Assembly (NCBI GenBank): GCA_009731375.1
Contig: BJOX01000145.1
Coordinates: 433,106 to 453,468 of the forward strand
Length of the DNA stretch: 20,363 nucleotides
From: Paulinella micropora
Lineage: Eukaryota > Cercozoa > Imbricatea > Euglyphida
Direction: 5' to 3'
Below the pieces are notes generated by a model, which worked only from the letters and a program-made list of their open reading frames with translations, had not been told where the DNA came from and made no database searches. A program made the position numbers and the translations under genes. Position 1 is the stretch's first letter. Each line of letters opens with the position of its first letter. Below, one piece after another: positions 1 through 7,764 of the stretch.

Positions 1-10
1 CGTGCACTCC

Positions 11-37
11 ACACACACAACACACACAACACACACA

Positions 38-69
<32 letters not shown>

Positions 70-245
70 ACACACACATACACAACACACACACACACAC
101 ACACACACACGCACGCACACACGCACAACCTACAGGCAACACACACAATACGCACAATACACACAACACACACAACAGCCACTCGCTTGGCGTAGCAATG
201 CACAGTCTACAGGCAACACGCACAACACACACAAGCCAGCCACTC
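11..245. repeat. (CA)n array with a repeated short spacer
   Basis: Mostly CA dinucleotides. A short unique motif, CTACAGGCAACAC, occurs at about 130 and 209, and a GCCACTCGC motif at about 178 and 239, so the non-CA islands are themselves duplicated. Lies upstream of the first recognised exon, probably intronic. No coding content seen. Confidence 0.9.
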
Positions 246-264
246 GCCACACCTGCCTATCTAC

Positions 265-308
<44 letters not shown>

Positions 309-341
309 TTACCGACGTACCTACCTATCTGTTGTGTGTAG

Positions 342-374
342 AACAGCAGCTTGTCGGCTAAGTACAGCAGCAAG
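342..374 (+). pseudogene. Truncated duplicate of the start of the exon at 763 (copy A)
   Basis: Preceded by a TTGTGTGTAG acceptor-like site. The 33 bases translate in the exon frame as [11 protein letters not shown], differing from the first 11 codons of the exon at 763-795 by two base changes, one of them silent. It then runs straight into CTAT repeats, so the rest of the exon and its donor are absent. It could be a decoy or alternative 3' splice site or an inert duplication product; sequence alone does not say which. Confidence 0.7.
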
Positions 375-383
375 GATCTATCC

Positions 384-432
<49 letters not shown>

Positions 433-433
433 C

Positions 434-495
<62 letters not shown>

Positions 496-550
496 TTATC
501 TACCTACCTACCTACCTACCTACCTACCTACCTATCTGTTGTGTGCACAG

Positions 551-583
551 GACAACAGCGTGTTGGCTCAGTACATCAGCAAG
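551..583 (+). pseudogene. Truncated duplicate of the start of the exon at 763 (copy B)
   Basis: Preceded by GTGTGCACAG, an acceptor-like site. It reads [11 protein letters not shown] in the same frame, the same 33-base length as copy A and exon 763-795 but about seven substitutions from the exon. It has no stop codon and is followed directly by CTAT repeats, with no donor. Probably the older of the two extra copies. Confidence 0.65.
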
Positions 584-601
584 GATCTATCTATCTATCT
601 G

Positions 602-646
<45 letters not shown>

Positions 647-651
647 ATCTA

Positions 652-702
<51 letters not shown>

Positions 703-703
703 A

Positions 704-735
<32 letters not shown>

Positions 736-762
736 CATCTATCTATTGTGTTGTGTGTGTAG

Positions 763-822
763 GACAGCAGCTTGTCTGCTAAGTACAGCAGCAAGCGCTG
801 GGCCGGACAGTCCAAGGCAGAG
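763..822 (+). CDS. Proposed coding exon 1 in window of a SNARE-like tail-anchored protein gene
   Basis: A TTGTGTGTGTAG acceptor ends at 762 and a GAG|GTCAAG donor follows 822. The 60 bases are open in phase 0 and encode [20 protein letters not shown], a polar, basic segment. The phase matches the next proposed exon at 1718. Two truncated copies of its first 33 bases precede it at 342 and 551, which supports its 5' boundary. Upstream exons lie outside the window. The family cannot be told from this exon alone, and the donor choice is inference because an open frame continues into the CT repeat. Confidence 0.45.
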
Positions 823-834
823 GTCAAGCTCTCG

Positions 835-841
835 CTCTCGA

Positions 842-903
<62 letters not shown>
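835..903. repeat. (CT)n array running into an assembly gap
   Basis: Almost pure CT dinucleotides up to the N run starting at 904. Intronic if the exon at 763 is real. Confidence 0.93.
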
Positions 904-1127
904 NNNNNNNNNNNNNNNNNNNNNNNNNNNNNNNNNNNNNNNNNNNNNNNNNNNNNNNNNNNNNNNNNNNNNNNNNNNNNNNNNNNNNNNNNNNNNNNNN
1001 NNNNNNNNNNNNNNNNNNNNNNNNNNNNNNNNNNNNNNNNNNNNNNNNNNNNNNNNNNNNNNNNNNNNNNNNNNNNNNNNNNNNNNNNNNNNNNNNNNNN
1101 NNNNNNNNNNNNNNNNNNNNNNNNNNN
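904..1127. other. Assembly gap, 224 N
   Basis: Unknown sequence between a (CT)n array and a short poly-C run. Confidence 0.99.
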
Positions 1128-1187
1128 CCCTCCCCCCCCCCCCCCCCCCCAAAGCCCCTTTTTTCTCTAATGCTGAGAAGGAGTACT

Positions 1188-1215
1188 AGCAGTAGCAGCA
1201 GCAGTAGCAGCAGTG

Positions 1216-1273
<58 letters not shown>

Positions 1274-1296
1274 CAGCAGCAGCAGCAGTAGTAGGG

Positions 1297-1335
<39 letters not shown>

Positions 1336-1339
1336 ATAA

Positions 1340-1416
<77 letters not shown>

Positions 1417-1435
1417 CTACTACTAGCTCCTGCTT

Positions 1436-1473
<38 letters not shown>

Positions 1474-1489
1474 GCTACTACTACTACTG

Positions 1490-1554
<65 letters not shown>

Positions 1555-1559
1555 GCTAC
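1188..1559. repeat. Inverted trinucleotide array: (AGT)n then (ACT)n
   Basis: From 1188 to about 1424 the sequence is AGT/AGC triplets. After a spacer of about 12 bases, from about 1435 to 1559, it is TAC/ACT triplets, the reverse complement of AGT. The two arms can pair into a hairpin with a stem of roughly 120 bp. Long frames through it (poly-Ser, poly-Val, poly-Tyr, poly-Thr) are repeat artefacts. Confidence 0.92.
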
Positions 1560-1717
1560 TCCACTCCTGTCGCGCGGGCAGGCAGGCAGGATATAAGCAA
1601 GCAAGTTCAGCTGTGTAAGGTCAGGCATACCGTGGCTTGTGTTTTGTGTTTGGGTTCGTGTAAAGAGTGTATGTGTCGTGTGTGTGTGTGTGTGTGTGTT
1701 GTCGGGTGGTGCTGCAG

Positions 1718-1801
1718 GTGCAGCGTGCGTTGCGCGGGCAGGAGCTGGACCTGCTGGCCCTGCAGCAGAGCTACCGGGACGTGCTGGAAGTCATCAACGC
1801 A
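1718..1801 (+). CDS. Proposed coding exon 2, coiled-coil segment
   Basis: The GGTGGTGCTGCAG acceptor ends at 1717 and GCA|GTACGA gives a donor after 1801. The 84 bases (28 codons, phase 0 to 0) are GC-rich, in sharp contrast to the surrounding repeats. They include RALRGQELDLLALQQSYRDV followed by LEVINA. Heptad-spaced L, L, Y, V and V residues suggest an amphipathic helix, and the tail (Y..DVLEVI) can be aligned with the F.DMA.LV stretch ahead of the central glutamine of syntaxin-type SNARE motifs. That similarity is by eye and weak. The intron before it contains the AGT/ACT hairpin; the one after it is about 4.3 kb of repeats and retroposons. Confidence 0.6.
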
Positions 1802-1820
1802 GTACGAACAGCAGCCTCAA

Positions 1821-1821
<1 letters not shown>

Positions 1822-1894
<73 letters not shown>
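1822..1894. repeat. Poly-C tract next to a 10-N gap
   Basis: 73 uninterrupted C up to the 10-N gap at 1895-1904. The length and position make a sequencing or gap-filling artefact plausible. Confidence 0.95.
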
Positions 1895-1904
1895 NNNNNN
1901 NNNN

Positions 1905-2276
1905 TCTTCTTCTTCTTCTTCTTTCTCTTCTTCTTTCTCTTCTTCTTCTTCTTCTTCTTCTTCTTCTTCTTCTTCTTCTTTCTTCTTCTTCTTCTTCTTT
2001 CTTCTTCTTCTTCTTCTTCTTCTTCTTCTTTCTCTTCTTCTTCTTCTTCTTCTTCTGCTTCTTCTTCTTTCTGCTTCTTCTTCTTCTTTCTTCTTCTTCT
2101 TCTTCTTCTTTCTTCTTCTTCTTCTTTCTTCTTCTTCTTCTTCTTCTTTCTTCTTCTTCTTCTTTCTTCTTCTTTTTCTTCTTCTTCTTCTTTCTTCTTT
2201 CTTCTTTCTTGCTTTCTTCTTTCTTTTTCTTTCTTCTTTCTTTTTCTTTCTTCTTTCTTTTTCTTCTTTCTACTTT

Positions 2277-2313
<37 letters not shown>

Positions 2314-3058
2314 TCTTTCTTCTTTTTTCTTCTTTCTTCTTTTTTCTTCTTTCTTCTTTCTTTCTTCTTGCTTCTTTCTTCTTCTTTCTTGTTTCTTCTT
2401 TTTTCTTCTTTCTTCTTTCTTCTTTCTTCTTTCTTCTTTCTTTCTTCTTGCTTCTTCTTTCTTCTTCTTCTTCTTCTTTCTTCTTCTTTCTTCTTTCTTC
2501 TTTCTTCTTCTTTCTTCTTCTTTCTTCTTTCTTCTTTCTTTCTTCTTTCTTCTTTCTTCTTTTTTCTTTTTTTTCTTTTTTCTTTTTTTTTTCTTTCTTC
2601 TTTCTTCTTTCTTCTTTCTTCTTTCTTTCTTATTCTTTCTTCTTTCTTCTTTCTTCTTTTCTTCTTTTCTTCTTTCTTCTTTCTTCTTCCTTCTTCCTTC
2701 TTCCTTCTTCTTCTTCTTCTTCTTCTTCTTTTTCTTCTTCGTCTTCCTTCTCCTCCTCCTCCTCCTCCTCTTCTTCTTCTTCTTCTTCTCCTCCTCCTCC
2801 TCCTCCTCCTCCTCCTTCTCCTTCTTCTTCTTCTTCTTCTTCTTCTGCTTCTTCTTCTTCTTCTTCTTCGTCTTCTTCTTCTTCTTCTCCTTCTCCTTCT
2901 CCTTCTTCTTCTTCTTCTTCTTTTCTTCTTCTTCTTCCTCCTCCTCCTTCTCTCCTCCTCCTCCTCCTCCTTCTTCTTCTTCTTCTTCTTCTTCTTCTTC
3001 GTCTTCTTCTTCTTCTTCTTCTTCTTTTTCCTCCTCCTCCTCCTCCTTCTCCTCCTCC
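1905..3058. repeat. 1.15-kb polypyrimidine tract, CTT/CTTT/CCT repeats
   Basis: Nearly pure C/T on the plus strand for over 1.1 kb, built of CTT, TTTC and CCT units with rare G or A. Open frames across it on both strands (poly-Ser/Leu/Phe; poly-Arg/Lys/Glu) are repeat shadows, not genes. It lies inside the proposed second intron. Homopurine-homopyrimidine DNA of this length has mirror symmetry that can favour triplex (H-DNA). Confidence 0.95.
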
Positions 3059-3103
3059 CCGCGCGCCGCTCCGCAGCCATCGCCATGCTGCGCTCCTGCT
3101 TCT

Positions 3104-3346
3104 CTATCTCATTCTGTACTTTCTTCCAAATGTTCTGTCTCCGGTGCGAAGGCAGCCACCGCAGGCCAGCAGTACTATTGCAAGCTGGTCTGGGGTGGCA
3201 CTTTCGCACCCCCATGATATAGTGTTCCACCACCCCTGAGTGTCCATAGAAATATGTACGCCTGGATGTCGTTCTACTACATGGTGGTTCTTGTGAAAGT
3301 GCGGTGCTCTCTTTATTTTATTCCTTAAGCAATATTCGCACTTCAT
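3104..3346 (-). pseudogene. Ty1/copia-type integrase N-terminal fragment, antisense in the intron
   Basis: The minus-strand frame starts MKCEYCLRNKIKRAPHF, with a CxxC pair and basic residues. It is followed about 20 residues later by HISMDTQG, which resembles the spacing from the zinc-binding GAG-pre-integrase end to the first catalytic Asp of copia integrases. A second minus frame over 3110-3233 (ending NIWKKVQNEIEKQ) resembles the next part of the core, implying a frameshift. No upstream His pair was found and the fragment dies into the polypyrimidine tract. Assigned by motif recall only; a zinc-knuckle-like chance frame is the alternative. Confidence 0.35.
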
Positions 3347-3389
3347 AATTCTCTCTCGCCACCCTGCCCCTACTATCTTTACCCCCCGA

Positions 3390-3566
3390 GCTCCGAGTGG
3401 CGAAGTCGTTCGACTCGAAACTCGCCCTTTGCGATCTGTATTTGATATGCAAAAATGCAGAGCTGTCCATTGGAAAGCTCGTATTCTGAGCTTTCGAACG
3501 ATGGCTTCAAGAATTTCATAGCACTAAGATATTTTTGCCGTTTGAATGTGGCCAGTAAAGAATAAG
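3390..3566. repeat. Short repeat with GAAAGCTC/GAGCTTTC hairpin
   Basis: An 8-bp perfect stem, GAAAGCTC (3473-3480) and GAGCTTTC (3488-3495), has a 7-base loop. The segment ends in TTTTTGCCGTTTGAATGTGG, similar to a stretch at about 18439-18463. A nearly identical hairpin occurs at 18060-18080. This suggests two diverged members of one repeat family; element ends are not defined. Confidence 0.45.
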
Positions 3567-3568
3567 CC

Positions 3569-3609
<41 letters not shown>

Positions 3610-3631
3610 GTTATTGTTATTGTTATTATTA

Positions 3632-3678
<47 letters not shown>
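3567..3678. repeat. (ATT)n array upstream of the 412-bp repeat
   Basis: TTA/ATT triplets with a few GTT and ATC variants, ending exactly where the 412-bp repeat begins. Probably the tail of an earlier retroposon or the target of insertion. Confidence 0.93.
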
Positions 3679-3681
<3 letters not shown>

Positions 3682-4085
3682 CCCAATGGCCTCAAGGCGT
3701 AAAACTGTGACGCCAACTCATAACCCTTTGGTGGTAGATGCTGGGGAGGAGGGTCGTTGCGCGCGTAAAAGATCTTAAACTCCGCATATGCTGGTTGATA
3801 GCCCAGGACCCAGCAGACACCAGATTGTTATGGGTGGGGTTTCGAGGCAGCTCTAGCAACCGCGCTTGGTGTATGCACTTGCACATTCGGTGACGTCTTG
3901 CAAGAGGTTGCTGGGACTGCGGAATAACCTCGGCTTAGTGCAGTCTTGCCCTCAGGAGCTCCATCGGTGGCCCCGATCATCAGGCGAGAGACTGACACGG
4001 GGGGGTGGGGGACCTCGAACAAGGGTATTGGAGGCTTATGTCCGTTGAGGATATGCCATTAGCTGCATCAGTACGCCTCAGATAT

Positions 4086-4090
<5 letters not shown>
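3679..4090 (+). mobile_element. Dispersed 412-bp repeat, copy 1, with (ATT)n tail
   Basis: Matches 19836-20247 without indels (constant offset 16157); I counted two substitutions, near 3701 and 4010. Both copies are followed by (ATT)n and preceded by ATT-type repeats. Orientation is set by the 3' tail. No conserved protein is visible; the short frames inside it on both strands are present in both copies simply because the DNA is identical. It contains a GATAGCCCAG string (about 3798-3807) like a Pol III box A, but no convincing box B. Best described as a non-autonomous retroposon or a 5'-truncated non-LTR element. Confidence 0.7.

Positions 4091-4167
<77 letters not shown>
4091..4167. repeat. 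(ATT)n tail of the 412-bp repeat
   Basis: Pure TTA/ATT triplets following the element. Confidence 0.95.
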
Positions 4168-4321
4168 GTTGATTCCCTGCAAGGTATCCGACACGCCGGG
4201 CGGGTAGCTATTCAGGGATGATTAGAGTCACTCTTCCCTCTCCAACAGTCACTGTGTGATTGTTGGGTCGAGGGATGGAGGCGCATGGTCCTTGGACTCA
4301 GCCATGACAGATCAATACACA

Positions 4322-4322
<1 letters not shown>
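4168..4322 (+). mobile_element. ATT-tailed retroposon 3' fragment
   Basis: Unique DNA between two ATT arrays. Its last 50 bases (GATGGAGGCGCATGG at about 4274, then CTCAGCCATGACAG and CAATACAC before ATT) match the 3' ends of the retroposons ending at 4948, 5196 and 6038. No tRNA-like head is present, so it is a 5'-truncated or different-headed member. Confidence 0.55.

Positions 4323-4374
<52 letters not shown>
4323..4374. repeat. (ATT)n tail, then gap
   Basis: ATT triplets up to GGG and the N run starting at 4378. Confidence 0.95.
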
Positions 4375-4377
4375 GGG

Positions 4378-4791
4378 NNNNNNNNNNNNNNNNNNNNNNN
4401 NNNNNNNNNNNNNNNNNNNNNNNNNNNNNNNNNNNNNNNNNNNNNNNNNNNNNNNNNNNNNNNNNNNNNNNNNNNNNNNNNNNNNNNNNNNNNNNNNNNN
4501 NNNNNNNNNNNNNNNNNNNNNNNNNNNNNNNNNNNNNNNNNNNNNNNNNNNNNNNNNNNNNNNNNNNNNNNNNNNNNNNNNNNNNNNNNNNNNNNNNNNN
4601 NNNNNNNNNNNNNNNNNNNNNNNNNNNNNNNNNNNNNNNNNNNNNNNNNNNNNNNNNNNNNNNNNNNNNNNNNNNNNNNNNNNNNNNNNNNNNNNNNNNN
4701 NNNNNNNNNNNNNNNNNNNNNNNNNNNNNNNNNNNNNNNNNNNNNNNNNNNNNNNNNNNNNNNNNNNNNNNNNNNNNNNNNNNNNNNNNNN
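4378..4791. other. Assembly gap, 414 N
   Basis: Lies between an ATT array and the body of a SINE; it probably hides that SINE's head. Confidence 0.99.
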
Positions 4792-4948
4792 ACCAGTATT
4801 TTCATTGAACATACCGGTCCGTCTGGAAGTGTTGGAACTGCCCTTGCGGGGGTGTCATTAGAGCCTATCGTCAATTCTTTGTACTCCCCTCACGGGTGAG
4901 ACGATGGAGGCGCATGTGCAGATTTGCATCAGCCATTGACAGAGAAGC
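4792..4948 (+). mobile_element. SINE body and 3' tail, head lost in gap
   Basis: Starts CAGTATTTTCA and contains GGGGGTGTCATTAGAGCC and CGTACTCCCCTC-like DNA that align closely with the SINE at 5258-5441. It continues past the point where that copy is cut off, giving the family's 3' end: GATGGAGGCGCATGTGCAG, then CATCAGCCATTGACAGAG, then AAGCAC before (ATT)n. Together the two partial copies show the element order of tRNA-like head, body, shared tail, ATT array. Confidence 0.65.
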
Positions 4949-4969
4949 ACTATTATTATTGTTATATTA

Positions 4970-5033
<64 letters not shown>
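4949..5033. repeat. (ATT)n tail
   Basis: TATT/ATT triplets with one GTTATATT irregularity near the start. Confidence 0.95.
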
Positions 5034-5196
5034 TAGGCCATCGGTCCTTTCCATGGGCTGATTGGTATAAAGCTCCTAGAGTAATGTTCTATGCCGTCAC
5101 TTCCTTTATTCCACCGATTGGTGTGGAGACTTTCCTTATGGAATGGAGGACTGGATGCACATGGCCTTTTGGCTCAGCAATTGGCAGGAGATACAC
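5034..5196 (+). mobile_element. ATT-tailed retroposon fragment, second family (copy 1)
   Basis: Body unlike the tRNA-headed SINE, but its last 55 bases (ATGGAGGACTGGATGCACAT, then GGCTCAGCAATTGGCAGGAG and ATACAC before ATT) follow the same pattern as the neighbouring SINE tails. From 5066 onward it is identical as read to 5909-6041. No protein motif recognised. It may be the truncated 3' end of the LINE whose machinery mobilises the SINEs, which is inference. Confidence 0.5.

Positions 5197-5254
<58 letters not shown>
5197..5254. repeat. (ATT)n tail
   Basis: Pure ATT triplets ending directly at the tRNA-like head at 5258. Confidence 0.95.
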
Positions 5255-5255
<1 letters not shown>

Positions 5256-5257
5256 GT

Positions 5258-5441
5258 GGCACCGCGATAGCCCAGTGGTTAAAGTCTACCATCTGGGACC
5301 TGTGCCGCCAGTTCGATCCCGTCGGTGCCAGTATTTTCAAAGGATATTTTCTTTGAAAGTATTGGTCTGTCTGGAAGGCTTGGAGCTGCCTTGCGGGGGT
5401 GTCAGTAGAGCCTATCGTCAAATCTTCGTACTCCCCTCGCG
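5258..5441 (+). mobile_element. tRNA-headed SINE, 3' end lost in gap
   Basis: The first 72 bases look like a tRNA gene: GGCACCG (5258-5264) pairs with CGGTGCC (5323-5329) as a 7-bp acceptor-like stem. A box A match, TAGCCCAGTGG, begins at 5268, and a box B match, AGTTCGATCCC, ends at about 5320. The inner arms fold poorly, as expected for a SINE head rather than a working tRNA. A body follows (TATTTTCAAAGG to CCCCTCGCG) that matches the element at 4792. Pol III transcription from the internal boxes is the family expectation. A second head is at 20285. Confidence 0.7.
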
Positions 5442-5908
5442 NNNNNNNNNNNNNNNNNNNNNNNNNNNNNNNNNNNNNNNNNNNNNNNNNNNNNNNNNNN
5501 NNNNNNNNNNNNNNNNNNNNNNNNNNNNNNNNNNNNNNNNNNNNNNNNNNNNNNNNNNNNNNNNNNNNNNNNNNNNNNNNNNNNNNNNNNNNNNNNNNNN
5601 NNNNNNNNNNNNNNNNNNNNNNNNNNNNNNNNNNNNNNNNNNNNNNNNNNNNNNNNNNNNNNNNNNNNNNNNNNNNNNNNNNNNNNNNNNNNNNNNNNNN
5701 NNNNNNNNNNNNNNNNNNNNNNNNNNNNNNNNNNNNNNNNNNNNNNNNNNNNNNNNNNNNNNNNNNNNNNNNNNNNNNNNNNNNNNNNNNNNNNNNNNNN
5801 NNNNNNNNNNNNNNNNNNNNNNNNNNNNNNNNNNNNNNNNNNNNNNNNNNNNNNNNNNNNNNNNNNNNNNNNNNNNNNNNNNNNNNNNNNNNNNNNNNNN
5901 NNNNNNNN
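5442..5908. other. Assembly gap, 467 N
   Basis: Flanked on the right by DNA identical to 5066-5198, so contig overlap or an unresolved repeat may underlie it. Confidence 0.99.
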
Positions 5909-6038
5909 TATAAAGCTCCTAGAGTAATGTTCTATGCCGTCACTTCCTTTATTCCACCGATTGGTGTGGAGACTTTCCTTATGGAATGGAGGACTGGATG
6001 CACATGGCCTTTTGGCTCAGCAATTGGCAGGAGATACA
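5909..6038 (+). mobile_element. ATT-tailed retroposon fragment, second family (copy 2)
   Basis: Identical as read to 5066-5195, starting at the gap edge with TATAAAGCTCCTAGAG. Followed by its own (ATT)n array of different composition (6039-6095, with one GTT) and different downstream DNA. It is either a true second insertion or an assembly duplication. Confidence 0.55.
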
Positions 6039-6039
6039 C

Positions 6040-6076
<37 letters not shown>

Positions 6077-6095
6077 GTTATTATTATTATTATAT
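6039..6095. repeat. (ATT)n tail
   Basis: ATT triplets with one GTT interruption, ending 25 bases before the proposed exon at 6121. Confidence 0.95.
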
Positions 6096-6120
6096 AAGCC
6101 TGCGTGGGCTGTGTGACTAG

Positions 6121-6163
6121 GCAGCGCACTACCTGCAGTCGCAAAACTTCCACAACTCCACCG
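6121..6163 (+). CDS. Possible coding exon 3
   Basis: A GGGCTGTGTGACTAG acceptor ends at 6120 and ACCG|GTCAGA gives a donor. The 43 bases are more GC-rich than their surroundings and read AAHYLQSQNFHNST plus one base. Entering in phase 0 from the exon ending at 1801 and leaving in phase 1 into the exon at 7156 (which supplies two bases, giving Gly) keeps the frame open. That agreement could be chance, and the segment makes the SNARE-like region longer than is usual for syntaxins. This is the least certain link in the exon chain. Confidence 0.3.
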
Positions 6164-6169
6164 GTCAGA

Positions 6170-6655
6170 CACAACACATACATCGACACACATAGACGTG
6201 CAAACATACATGCATACACACATATAGATAGTTAGATACATTCCAGGCCCCACCCCGCAAACCAAGTGCGTACAGATATACATGCACGTATGCATACGTA
6301 TATATACATGCATGCGTACATACATACATATATACATATATACATACATACATACATACATACATGCATACATACATACGTTACATACATACATACATAC
6401 ATACGTACATACATACGTATCAATACATACATACATACATACATACATACATACATACATACATTCATACATACATACATACATACATACTACATACATA
6501 CTTGTATGCGGAACGTAATCACATAACAAATATACATACATATATACATATATACATACATACATGCATTCACACATACATACATGCATACATACATACA
6601 TGCATACATACCATACATACATACCATACATACATACATAAATATACATGCAGAC
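6170..6655. repeat. (CATA)n tetranucleotide array
   Basis: CATA/CATG repeats with scattered CGTA variants. Reverse complementary in motif to the TATG arrays at 7806-8273, 14600-14935 and 19000-19085. Poly-Tyr/Ile/His frames here are repeat shadows. Confidence 0.93.
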
Positions 6656-6675
6656 AGGAGCTGTGGGTTGCGTAG

Positions 6676-6715
6676 CAAGGTCGGAATCGCTTGCTGGATT
6701 CGCTGTACATGCACA
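6676..6715 (+). pseudogene. Degenerate duplicate of the start of exon 7156 (copy 1)
   Basis: Preceded by GTTGCGTAG. Reads QGRNRLLDSLYMH in phase 0, sharing RLLDSL with the exon at 7156. The leading QG ahead of RLLDSL is what a syntaxin-type motif would have at its central layer (QGE..D.IE); this may be coincidence. No donor, and it runs into GATA repeats. A weaker trace follows at about 6758-6784. Confidence 0.45.
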
Positions 6716-6786
6716 GATAGATAGATATACGCATGTGCTGTGTGCTGTGTGACCACGTTTAGAACGCTCACACATTCGCTGTGCAC

Positions 6787-6964
<178 letters not shown>

Positions 6965-6965
6965 G

Positions 6966-7009
6966 AATTGGAGCGCCCGCTGGACTCGCTGGAGCTGAGG
7001 GCGGACCAT
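6966..7009 (+). pseudogene. Duplicate of the start of exon 7156 (copy 2)
   Basis: Preceded by (TG)nTTAG. Reads LERPLDSLELRADHV in the exon frame, against LERLLDSLELTAEHF in the exon at 7156, then dissolves into TGTG DNA without a donor. Confidence 0.65.
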
Positions 7010-7072
7010 GTGTGTGATGTGTGCGTTGTGTGTGCTGTGTGTGTGTACTGTGTGTGTTCTGTGCATTGTTAG

Positions 7073-7120
7073 GCTTTACCGCCTGCTGGACTCGCTGGAG
7101 CCGACGGCGCACCACTGCGT
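7073..7120 (+). pseudogene. Duplicate of the start of exon 7156 (copy 3)
   Basis: Preceded by GCATTGTTAG. Reads LYRLLDSLEPTAHHC in the exon frame, then passes into GTGCTGTGTG repeats. Distance to copy 2 is 107 bases and to the full exon 83 bases. Confidence 0.65.
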
Positions 7121-7155
7121 GCGTGTGCTGTGTGTGCTGTGTGGTGTGTTGTTAG

Positions 7156-7240
7156 GATTGGAGCGCCTGCTGGACTCGCTTGAGCTGACGGCGGAGCACT
7201 TCGTGGAGTCGTGCAAAACCACCGTGCAAGCCGCCAAACA
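7156..7240 (+). CDS. Proposed coding exon 4, SNARE-like heptad segment
   Basis: A GTGTGTTGTTAG acceptor ends at 7155 and AAACA|GTACAC gives a donor. The 85 bases give two bases, 27 codons (LERLLDSLELTAEHFVESCK then TTVQAAK) and two bases. The LLDSLE..AEH.VE....T..AAK pattern parallels the C-terminal half of Qa-SNARE motifs (ID.IE.NVEHA..YVE....T.KA.K), which normally ends just before a transmembrane anchor, as here. Known for that family: assembly of four-helix bundles that fuse membranes. The match is by eye only. Three partial copies of its start lie upstream (6676, 6966, 7073). Confidence 0.6.
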
Positions 7241-7245
7241 GTACA

Positions 7246-7275
7246 CACATACACACACACACACACACACACCTC

Positions 7276-7310
<35 letters not shown>
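7246..7310. repeat. (CA)n and (CT)n arrays at the intron start
   Basis: CA dinucleotides (7246-7272) then CT dinucleotides (7277-7308), immediately after the exon 4 donor. Confidence 0.93.
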
Positions 7311-7313
<3 letters not shown>

Positions 7314-7373
7314 CAATGCGCCAAAAAGTCCGCGTGACCTCTCTTACACACACTCTATCTGTTTTGCTTATTC

Positions 7374-7690
7374 GCTCATTCATTCGTTCATTCACCCATT
7401 CATGCATCCGTTCATTCATTTTTTCGTTCGTTCGTTCATTAGGGTAAAGAAGCAAGACAGAAATAAACGAGAAACAAAGAGAGGAGGAAGAAACAAACAA
7501 ACACACGCACAAACAAAAAGAATGAATGAACGAACGAACGAACGAATGTATGAATGAATAAGTGGACCCGAGTACGAAATTCACGATTTCACGTATTCAT
7601 GAATGAGTGAATGAGCGAACGAGCGAACGAGCGAACGAGCGAATGAGCGAATGAATGAATGAGCGAATGCATGAATGAACCAACGAGTCA
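7374..7690. repeat. Complementary tetranucleotide arrays (TTCA/TTCG)n and (GAAT/GAAC)n
   Basis: 7374-7440 is built of ATTC/GTTC units. 7520-7560 and 7598-7690 are built of GAAT/GAAC/GAGC units, the reverse complement. Potential imperfect hairpin; intronic. Confidence 0.85.
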
Positions 7691-7764
7691 ACGAATCGTA
7701 TATTTCTGTGCATATATGTACACATATTCGTGTGTGTATTTCTGTTGTTGTCTGTGTGTGGCAG

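Larger units (their letters stand above)
257..752. repeat. (CTAT)n tetranucleotide arrays in three blocks
   Basis: Blocks at about 257-327, 381-535 and 584-750 are CTAT repeats with CTAC variants. Between them sit two short islands (about 331-374 and 538-583) that resemble the start of the exon at 763, including its splice acceptor. The repeating unit of array plus island is about 210 bp. Confidence 0.92.

Noticed and set aside
2310-3233. Minus-strand Arg/Lys/Glu-rich protein
   Set aside because: Shadow of the polypyrimidine tract; only its first 60 residues are non-repeat, and these are treated as part of the integrase-like scrap.
1170-3239. Long plus-strand open frames of up to 689 codons across the repeats
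   Set aside because: They consist of poly-Ser, Tyr, Pro, Phe and Leu from triplet and pyrimidine repeats and run through N; all frames are open there.
3692-4048. Short open frames inside the 412-bp repeat, seen again at 19849-20205
   Set aside because: Conserved only because the two DNA copies are near-identical; overlapping frames on both strands and no motif.
5258-5329. Functional tRNA gene
   Set aside because: The acceptor-like stem pairs, but the inner arms fold poorly and a SINE body with a second family copy follows.
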